Source: Odontocerum albicorne
Taxonomy: Eukaryota; Arthropoda; Insecta; Trichoptera; Odontoceridae
Length of the DNA stretch: 64,000 nt
Direction: 5' to 3'
NCBI GenBank assembly: GCA_949825065.1
Contig: OX463854.1
Location: 10,473,762-10,537,761 of the forward strand
The position numbers and the translations under genes are program-made. The notes under the pieces are model-generated. The model ran no database searches and was not told the DNA's origin. It saw nothing but the letters and a program-made list of their open reading frames with translations. Shown here one piece after another: positions 56,755 to 64,000 of the stretch (the stretch's first letter is position 1; every line of letters starts with the position of its first letter).

Positions 56755-58945
56755 TTATTTATTTATTTAATTAACGACACAACAGTGTCTTTATATACAA
56801 ATGAACATGTGACAGATTATAAAGTACTTAAAATTATTGACAAATATTACAACTTTATCTTAAACTAACATGAAGATACAAAAAGCAGTAGTAATAATAA
56901 ATTTCTGTCATTGTTTTAAAATTATTTAATAATAATATGTATATTTCAATATATGTTATCTATGTATACCACGAAATATTACCAAACTTCACCAAACAGG
57001 CTTACGTAATTGTCAAAGACTTATTTTATAGAGGTAAAGAACTCAGATTTGTTTTTAGTGGAATAACGCATACATAGAACAAATATTGGATTTTTTGAAA
57101 ATTTTGTGGGAATTTTATGGATAGATATTGAGGTATAGAAAACACATGGCCTCATTAGTAAAACGAGATGCAAGTTGCTTTGCAGAATTAAAACCTTCAT
57201 ACATATTGATGCAGGGCTACTCAACTCCAGAGGCAAAGTATTGTCCTTAATGTTTTGGTTTATATTACGTTATTTGTATTAATAAAGGAGATCACAAAGT
57301 CAGTAGCTATTTCTAAATATTGTTGTGATATTCCGGCGAATACTATATATAATTATTGTAAATACTATATACAATATATTAAAAATATCTAAATTGTTGC
57401 AAAACTCGTTTCCAAGTCTTTGCATACGAATTATAGAGGAGTTGATTTTATAATTAGTATAGCAATTTTCGGTATAAAAGGGATTGAGCTGTCTTGTGGA
57501 TCTCGTGGGAATACGAAATGAAATACTTGCTAGTAAGTGAGGTGCATCAATCACTGAGTGAATGATTTTGTATAGCAGTACTATATCTGCTGTTTTTCTT
57601 CTGTCACACAGCTTCAAGAGTTTCATTGCATTTAATACGTTGGGATAATTTCTTTGTTCATGTGGTATTTATTCCAAGTTTAAAGTTTATGAATCTTAGA
57701 AATTTGTTTTGTACACGTTCTAAAGTTTGTGCGTGGGCGGCGTAATGAGGAGACCATATTTATGAGTTGTAGTCAAGGCGGCTACGTACCAAAGAGCAGT
57801 ACAGCAGTTTTAATGTTCGAAAATCCGAGAAATGTTGGGCAGTTCTTAGTACAAATCCCAAGATTTTTGAACTCTCCCGAGTGATTTTGTTCACATGTTC
57901 TGTAAATGAAAGTTTTTCATCAAATATAATTCCTAAGTCCCTTATAGAAGCTACACATTTTAATATACGAGTATATTGATTTAGCGAATACTCGTGATTA
58001 ATTGGATTTTTATTTCTATAAAAACTAATGGACTCACATTTACTCAGGTTTAAGGGCAGTTTATTGGTGGTACACTATTGTTGTAATTTATTTAAATTTT
58101 CTTGTAATTTAAGGCAATCAGTAGTATTATTTATGACTTTGGACATTATTAAATCATCAGCAAAAAGTAAAATCTCTACATCACTAAGTGTGTCAACTAT
58201 ATCATTAACGAATAAGATAAATAATATTGGTCCTAGATGCGATCCTTGGGGTACACCGCTTGTAGCTGTGAAGGGATATGAAAGACAACCATCGATTTTG
58301 ACAGTAAGTATTCGGTTTTTAATGTAGCTTTCGGCCCAGTCTAAGAGCGGGCTAACTATTCCTAAAGCTTTTAGTTTACTTAATAGCATATTATGTGATA
58401 CTTTGTCAAATGCTTTACTGAAATCTGTGTACATTGAGTAATTTACATTGAGTCCACTGGTTTTCCATTTGACAACGAATTGAAAATATAGTTTTCATAT
58501 TCGAGTAGATTAGTCAGTGTGGATCTACCTGAAAAAAATCCATGCTGTTGAGTGATAATAATATTGCGAATCGAACCAACAATTTTGTCTAGGATAAGAC
58601 TCTCGAATAATTTAGGAATCATTGATTGTACACAAATCGGTCTATAATTTGAAACATCGCTTTTGTAACCTTTCTTGTATATTGGCGTGAGAAAACTTAA
58701 TTTCCATATTTGTGGAAATCGACCTTCCACCAATGATTTATTAAATAGAATTTGCAACGGATATACTAAAACTGATACACAGTTTTTAAAAAAAATGGGA
58801 GGAACATTGTCAGGACCCGCAGACTTAAATAAGTCAAGTTTATTTATTTTTTTAACTACTTCGTCCAAGGTGACGAAGCATGAAGAAAGGTTAACTGTAT
58901 TGGAATATGAAGGTGTACAGGAGGTCATAATGAACTACAAGTAAC
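56755..58945 (-). mobile_element. LINE-E, jockey-like non-LTR retrotransposon, 5'-truncated
   Basis: The minus-strand element runs from about 58945 (5' truncation inside the reverse transcriptase) to a TAAATAAATAAATA tail at 56755-56775. It contains nearly the whole reverse transcriptase domain, the thumb/C-terminal region and a 3' UTR of about 530 bp. A second, shorter relative is at 28850-29111. No target duplication was identified. Confidence 0.8.
57300..58928 (-). pseudogene. LINE-E reverse transcriptase pseudogene
   Basis: Segments in order: FKSAGPDNVPPIFFKNC; LTPIYKKGYKSDVSNYRPIC; QQHGFFSGRSTLTNLLEY; YTDFSKAFDKVSHNMLLSKL; SGVPQGSHLGPILFILFVND; LLFADDLIM (intact F-A-D-D); then the post-RT part ISFYRNKNPINHEYSLN, RDLGIIFDEKLSF, LYCSLVRSRLDY, and the C-terminal SISFRIPTRSTRQ region. 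Lesions: a 14-base direct duplication around 58431-58458 shifts the frame between D-S-M and Y-T-D-F; TAG replaces a Trp-like codon after L-N-K-L-Q-Q near 58073; more stops lie near 57770 and 57660. The active-site motif survives, but the gene is dead. Confidence 0.85.
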
Positions 58946-60190
58946 GTTTCTACTCCAGTGGTTTCAAATAATATTTATAAAATACCAATTTATATAGCGC
59001 CGTTTAGAGAGCAGACTCAGACTTAAGGAGCTCTAACTCGATATTCGAATTCACTTTTAAAAAAGAGATTAAGTGTACGAATTGAAAAGCGTTGGCTGAT
59101 TTAGTTAAATAAGATCAGCATATATTTAGAAAACATATTTGGTCAGAAAATCGCAAAAAAAATACCAAAGAAAGACCAACGAACTATCGTGAAACCTAAG
59201 GAACCATCCGATTTGTGATAGTAACACATTTAGTTTTAGATGGCTTGTCGTCTATGTGTGTAGTGTTAACATACACCAAAAATGTAATAAGACTCCCCAA
59301 AAAGTGTAATAAGACTTCCCAAAATGTGTAATAAGACTTTTCAAAAAGTGTCATCCCTCATCTCCAACACCTTGAGACAGACAAAATGTTCGAAATTGCA
59401 TCATCTCGTCTAGTTTTTTTTTAATTATTAAAACGTCTGGGTTTTGTTTTACTCAATATTCAAAAACAATAAAAAGATCAATCCCATTGAAATTCAATAA
59501 GTGAGGCCCGTTTATAATGTTTTATCCCGATCACGCCCTTCAATATGTCAGAATAATGTCTTCGGATATATTGAAGAGTATGTTTCGTAGAAACACTAAT
59601 AGAAAAAATTTAATTAAAAGATAATTTTTATTCGAAGAATTCAATACTCAGACTATATCTGATAAGCGTTCAAACCCATTAAAACACATTAAAGCTTTTC
59701 AACCCGTAGACTATAAACTAATAAAATTTCGAAATGCGTCATTTCCGCACATTTTTTAAATCTAAGTTTTATATACTTATAATAGATAAGGCACATAAAA
59801 TAATAATTATCAAAGCTTTATGTTCAAACAATAACTTTTTATGTTTGTTTAAAACACGTCTATAGTTTATTTTGTTATTTTATATATAACAAATAAGGAA
59901 CATGATGCTGGCTCACGACAAAGATTTACAGCAGGCAACTACAGACCAAGAACAGAGGAAAAATATTACATGTTTTAAAAAATAGTATAATTAATGGCAT
60001 ACGATCTTAGTGATAAGCTTGAATCAACTATGTTATGTGTGAGCAGATAACCAAAGAGCAATAAAGAATATACTCTACTATATATGGATCTAATTTCTTA
60101 GTAGTCGCATTATCTCAGGCATCGTACATGAGGTTCAGGGTTGAAAAATATTATAATAATGATAAAAGGACAATTTATGTTGCACTGTTT
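58946..60190. other. No gene; small 21-bp repeat at 59283-59353
   Basis: AT-rich. The phrase GTGTAATAAGACTTCCCAAAA occurs about three times with variants at 59283-59353. Nothing else was recognised. Confidence 0.5.
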
Positions 60191-60216
60191 AGAAAGCACT
60201 TTCCTAAAGGGCGCTT

Positions 60217-60560
60217 TTACTTGGGATTTCATCATCATCATCATCATCAATGGCGCTACAGCCCATTGTGGGCCCCGGCCTCCTCCAGCAGTCGCTGCCA
60301 TTCCCCCATATCCTGGGATGCACTCCTCCAGCCCCTGATGCCAATCACGTTTGCATCATTCTGCACCCCATCCATCCACCTAAGCCTCGGTCTACCCACG
60401 CTACGTCTTCCTTGGGGCTTGGAAAAGAGTACTTTGTTAGGCATTTCCTCTTCTCCCATTCTTGCTACATGCCCCGCCCAACGTAGCCTCCCAAAGAATT
60501 TCTTGGGAAATAACTACTTGGGAGTATTACTACTTAATTAATTAATTACTTGGGATTTCA
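60217..60560 (-). mobile_element. LINE-C 3' end insertion with 15-bp TSD
   Basis: TTACTTGGGATTTCA occurs at 60217-60231 and 60546-60560, flanking a minus-strand insertion of 314 bp. The insert ends in an (ATG)n tail (seen as TCATCATCATCATCA at 60230-60249), as expected of a non-LTR element. It lies within a repeat whose uninterrupted relative is at 62650-62815. Its GC content is clearly higher than its surroundings. Confidence 0.8.
60256..60515 (-). pseudogene. LINE-C C-terminal coding fragment
   Basis: The minus strand reads KKFFGRLRWAGHVARMGEEE, then PNKVLFSKPQGRRSVGRPRL, RWMDGVQNDANVIGIRGW and L-L-E-E-A-G-A-H-N-G-L followed by stop. It is open throughout but covers only the last 80 or so codons of the LINE ORF. 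The ATG-repeat tail follows directly. Its good preservation suggests a recent insertion. Confidence 0.75.
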
Positions 60561-60869
60561 ACCTACTATTATTGCCAGATTAAAAATATTACTAAATAAA
60601 TTTATAAAAGTTGAGTGTTAATGGTGGCTATGTCCATTATATTTGGTATTTCTCCGCATCTGTACATGTTTAAAAATATATATTTAGTAATGAAACCGCA
60701 GAAAACCTAACACAAGGTGAGACGAACTACAAAGAAACATTTGTAAATTTTCCGATTTATAATATTGTAACCCCAGGTCGAAAAACAGGCGTCCTGGTCA
60801 TAGAGGTCGTCATTTTTTGCAAGATAAAAATATCATAGTAGCAGTGAAACGATGGAAAATCAGTTGGAA

Positions 60870-60945
60870 AATTGACGAACTTTGTGAGGCTTGTAATAAA
60901 ATGCAAGTCTTTTGTTTCAAGTTTCAGGTTTGATTCCAGATTACA
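60870..60945 (+). repeat. tRNA-like SINE head
   Basis: GACGAACTTTGTGAGGCTTG (A-box region) and TTTCAGGTTTGATTCCAG (B box GGTTTGATTCC), with TAATAAAATGCAAGTC between them. No tail was identified. Confidence 0.5.
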
Positions 60946-61565
60946 CTAAAAAAAACTTTAAAAACATTCCCAGTCTCGTTAGAGTTCGTCTTCCTCACTG
61001 ATTACTTTGTATAATAATTTATCAAATAAATTCAAAAGTCTAAACTCAGATATATTATTATGATTCTTAACATCTGGAAAATGGTAGACACTTATTCGAA
61101 GGCAAAAATACTTGTTATGCCCCGTAAAAATAAAACAAAAGAATTTATTACTGAAAAGGCAATGTCATAACATTATATTTTGCTACTTTTCAGACAGTAA
61201 ATCATCGAACAAGTTGTTCTACTTGAGCGTTCACTGTAGTTGGCTTTGCTCGATGTATTTTACACATTATCATCCACCCACAATCAGACACCGGTAAAGA
61301 TGAAAAGCCACTAACGCTGGAATTATAAAGGTACTTTGTTGCCACGGAACTCGGTCCAAAGATCATAATACGTTTGTGTGTATACGTAGATTTATTAACT
61401 TCAATATTTTTTTACACCTCGAATATAAATAAAAAGGAGTATTGTTACAACAAACATTTATTTAACTGAAGGATTAACCCATACCGTGGAAAGTTTCGGA
61501 GTTCTTTTAAAAACCTTTCCATTATAAAACGCTGCTTGAGGATAGACGAACAAGAAATGTATATC
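60946..61565. other. No recognisable feature
   Basis: AT-rich. A 61-codon frame at 61112-61297 has no motif. Confidence 0.5.
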
Positions 61566-61840
61566 TATCTACTCGTAATTTGTTTTATCAAATACTGCAT
61601 ATTCCACTTTTTGTAATGGTATAAACCTACCGATTTCAAGGCTTTCACCTCATCATTAGTGGAGCTCAAACAAGACAAGAGAGTCTTGTTTGTGCTCCTC
61701 TGATGATGAGGGGAGAGTTTTGAAACCAGTAGGGTTATACCGTTACATAAAGTGGAATAAACAGTGTTTGATAAAACAAATTACAATGTCTTTAAACCTC
61801 CACAATTTTGATGCTTTAACAATAAATAATATATCTACTC
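61566..61840. mobile_element. Palindromic derivative of Penelope-like element 3' UTR, 9-bp TSD
   Basis: The core 61575-61831 has arms of about 95-105 bp. Its left arm starts GTAATTTGTTTTATC and its right arm ends AAACAAATTACAATG, extended by the additional TTTAAACCTCCACAATTTTG segment. That segment also adjoins the copies at 35920 and 37006. TATCTACTC occurs at 61566-61574 and 61832-61840, a probable target duplication. No coding sequence. Confidence 0.7.
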
Positions 61841-61894
61841 ATCTGTATTCTCAAAAATAAAAAATAAAGAAAAATAATTTATTGATGAATTTCC

Positions 61895-62490
61895 TTTGAT
61901 AATGGAAAGGTTTACAGGGATATGAAACGACGTATGAAGTGATGGGAAACAGTGTCAATGGGGCATTTAAACATATATGATATACTCGAACCGGACATTT
62001 TCAAAACCGGTTAAGATGATAGTCCACAATAGCATATTGGTGCCAACTTGGTTGTATAGGAGTGAAATGTGGAAAAATACTTATAGAAGCCGAATAAATG
62101 CTTGCACTGAGAAGAATATATCGTGTAACTGTATTACAGAAAATGAAATGAATTGATGAGGAATGAATGTGAACTTAAGGCACGTATTAAATTCAATGAA
62201 TAAGTGCACTCTGAGATAGTTTTGACATGTGGAACGAATGAATGAAGAAATACTAACGATTTAAATATAAAGAGCAAGTGCGTGTGAAAGGCGTGAGAGA
62301 AAAAGACCAAGAAAAGTGTGGTTGAATCTAGTGATTGGAATTTGAAAAAAAATTAAGTAAATCTGAGAAATCGTAGGTGTATGAAGAGATGTTTGAATAT
62401 AGAAGAGGCGAAGGATTTTTGTCGAGATAGGAATTTGTGGCGCTCTTTTCTCTCTGCCTATCCCGGTAGGGAATGCAGTTATGGTATGTA
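61895..62490 (+). pseudogene. LINE-A reverse transcriptase 3' region without array expansion
   Basis: Read in order: W-E-T-V-S-M-G-H-L-N-I-Y (the G-x-x-V-N-G-A-L position), K-M-I-V-H-N-S-I-L-V-P-T-W-L-Y, S-E-M-W, NKCTLR-stop-F-stop-HVERMNE, then R-C-M-K-R, IEEAKDFCRDRNLWRSFLSA then Y-P-G-R. This single-copy version shows the ancestral order of the block tandemly repeated at 45254-45900. Several stops are present. Confidence 0.75.
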
Positions 62491-62645
62491 TGTATCTCTT
62501 ATCAAATTTAATTGTTGAAGTTGAACATTTTACACATACATTACACTTCATCTAAAGCCGAATGTATTACTGTCATATATCGGAAGATCTTTGTAGTTCG
62601 TCTTCCTTTGGTAGGTTTTCTGCGGTTTTCTTACCAAATTTGTTT
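62491..62645. other. No recognisable feature
   Basis: Short spacer with no assigned motif. Confidence 0.5.
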
Positions 62646-62649
62646 CTCT

Positions 62650-62815
62650 AAACATATTAAAATGCGAGCAAATCCCTTACCCAGTGGCCGCAGTCACTAC
62701 CTCCCAATCCTTATACTCAACATGTTTTATTTTTTTGTAATATTTTAATGTCAGTAAAAGTGAGTTCGAATCCCATGTCAAAGCAGTTTTGAGGAAAGTG
62801 TGCTCTTTAAACGGG
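62650..62815 (-). repeat. Dispersed repeat related to 60190-60640
   Basis: On the minus strand CACTTTCCTCAAAACTGCTT, then ATGGGATTCGAACTCAC (a B-box-like GATTCGAAC), TTAAAATATTACAAAAAAA and CATGTTGAGTATAAGG follow the same order as 60190-60231 plus 60561-60640. It is the unoccupied version of the LINE-C target. Confidence 0.55.
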
Positions 62816-63110
62816 GTATATAAATTGTCTACCATATAAGTTATTATCATAATGTATGAAGAAATGCACACAGAGCACATGTGCTGACCACAGCAAAATA
62901 AATATAAACATGGTACGAAATGTGGCCATGCTTCGTGACACAGCATAAGTCAGAAACCAAAACAATGGACGCATGCACCAGACGTGACTTGACTCGGAAC
63001 GTGTGTACCCAAACAGAGACATTGATTAATATAATAATTGATTCATTTAAATGCTCCAACATTTCTTGAACGGAATGATTAAAGAGCAAAAAATAATGTC
63101 GCGACCAAAA
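62816..63110. other. No recognisable feature
   Basis: Overlapping minus-strand frames (62677-63089) without recognised motifs. Confidence 0.45.
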
Positions 63111-63116
63111 AAAAAT

Positions 63117-63285
63117 AAAATAAAACTGTCATCTATGACGGATATTCAAATAAATATCCGTCATAGATTACAGTTTTATTATTGAGATGAATATCTCAAT
63201 AATAAAACTGTAATCTATGACGGATATTCATCTCAATAATAACAAAACTGTAATCTATGACGGATATTCATCTCAATAATAATGG
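63117..63285. repeat. Nested palindromes and direct repeats
   Basis: The block AATAAAACTGTAATCTATGA plus CGGATATT occurs in direct orientation at about 63119, 63201 and 63243 and inverted at about 63152-63180. A perfect 8-bp-arm hairpin (ATTGAGATGAATATCTCAAT) lies at 63181-63200. The first direct and the inverted copy form a 28-bp stem around a 4-base loop with one mismatch. The region can therefore form several alternative cruciforms. Confidence 0.85.
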
Positions 63286-63289
63286 TGAT

Positions 63290-63715
63290 TAACATCTCGA
63301 AAATTCCAGTGACAATATATTTCATCCAATTAGATAAATGTAAATAAAGGAATTTAGAAAATCGCAAAATTTCATCAAATATACACATTTTTTGATAAAT
63401 AACACTATTAAAATTGAGAGATTACAAATCAAAGGAAAAAAAGGGAAGCTGAAGAGGAAAGGAAAGCCGGGAATGACACGCTTAACATAGCAATTTTCTT
63501 TTCGTGTGGTACCCATAAATACATACGAATTGGTTTTATCGGACACATTGAATAGCATGGCCGTGAATCAACATTGTCTTCGGGACCAGTAAGCTAGCCT
63601 TCGGGTTTAGCACCTCTGGAGTAGGCATGGATTCGCGCTTTGTCATTGAACATGTTGGTAACACTACCGCTCGGCGCGCGCGTTTATTGTTACCAGATAA
63701 ACTCTTGTTATCAGA
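63290..63715. other. No recognisable feature; GC-rich patch 63540-63700
   Basis: The patch around 63550-63700 has clearly higher GC than its surroundings (CGGCGCGCGCG at about 63673). It leads into the tRNA-like sequence, so it may be a SINE body or a host fragment. I cannot decide. Confidence 0.4.
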
Positions 63716-63719
63716 ATGC

Positions 63720-63805
63720 CACCCTTTTTTTAGGTACCATCGGGAATCGAAGCCGAGTGTGTCAAGAATGGTACCACTAAGTTACAGAGGTCGTCTTACT
63801 GACTT
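63720..63805 (-). repeat. tRNA-like SINE head
   Basis: The minus strand reads AGACGACCTCTGTAACTTAG then TGGTACCATTCTTGACACAC and GGCTTCGATTCCCGATGG. The A-box (TAACTTAGTGG) and B-box (GCTTCGATTCCC) are both recognisable, with normal SINE-head spacing. A true tRNA fold is not supported. Confidence 0.6.
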
Positions 63806-64000
63806 GAAATTAAAAATAATAACATTATGGATATGAATAAAGTTTGATATGAATAAAATTACATTGAAATCCAAACTTAAGAAAAAATGGTTGTAATAAT
63901 TAGGTATTTTTTAAACTTATTCACTCAATACATAACACGTATATGTTCTACTTTTCAAAGTTTCATTCTACAGTAAAATATTAAATAAATAAATAAAGGC
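63806..64000. other. No recognisable feature; TAAA-rich right edge
   Basis: AT-rich. The last 20 bases (TTAAATAAATAAATAAAGGC) look like the tail of another non-LTR retrotransposon that ends at, or continues past, the window edge. Confidence 0.35.

Larger units (their letters stand above)
60190..60640 (+). repeat. Dispersed repeat (SINE-like), host of the LINE-C insertion
   Basis: CACTTTCCTAAAGGGCGCTT up to 60231, continuing after the insertion at 60561 with AAAAATATTACTAAATAAA and AAAGTTGAGTGTTAATGG, aligns with the minus strand of 62650-62815. There the corresponding region is uninterrupted. Its origin (SINE or other) is not clear. Confidence 0.5.

Overview
The window is eukaryotic, AT-rich, repeat-dominated DNA, most likely from an insect. 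Lepidoptera is my best guess, from the style of the degraded LINE C-termini and the 3' UTRs; I have no host gene to confirm it. Evidence for an insect-like genome: mariner transposons, jockey-type LINE relics, a Penelope-like element with a GIY-YIG domain, tRNA-derived SINE relics, and a satellite carrying CCTAA-type motifs. I found no convincing host protein-coding exon, rRNA or functional tRNA gene.

Layout. Bases 1-16682 are one satellite DNA array with a monomer of about 320 bp. From 3771 onward it is organised as a 16-monomer higher-order repeat (HOR) of exactly 5125 bp: two full copies and a third cut by an assembly gap at 16683-16882. The left edge (1-3770) is the same satellite reshuffled by unequal exchange and interrupted by a solo LTR (280-829). 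After the gap comes a (TA)n tract, then about 47 kb of mosaic DNA built from nested mobile elements and short tandem arrays.

The autonomous-looking parts of that mosaic are two. One is an apparently intact mariner (43967-45253) with a 339-codon transposase, a D,D34D triad, perfect 31-bp terminal inverted repeats and a TA duplication. The other is a 5'-truncated Penelope-like element (37006-38885) whose reverse transcriptase/GIY-YIG reading frame is open and whose 3' part is repeated in inverted orientation at its left end. Three short palindromes (18995-19139, 35920-36165, 61575-61831) are made only of this element's 3' UTR sequence; two of them carry their own target-site duplications.

At least five LINE lineages are present as broken fragments. 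In one (called LINE-A here) two copies have grown tandem arrays at the same coding position: a 105-bp (35-codon) array at 43862-45900, into which the intact mariner jumped, and a 13-bp minisatellite at 49545-49800. Several tRNA-headed SINE relics share a 3' tail with a LINE 3' UTR (LINE-D), the arrangement expected when a LINE mobilises a SINE. Other parts are a decayed mariner (24111-25457), a mariner reduced to its N- and C-terminal codons (27831-28340), a foldback element (55158-55645), and many small tandem repeats.

All boundaries were read by eye from one sequence. Identity statements are qualitative unless a period or coordinate is given.
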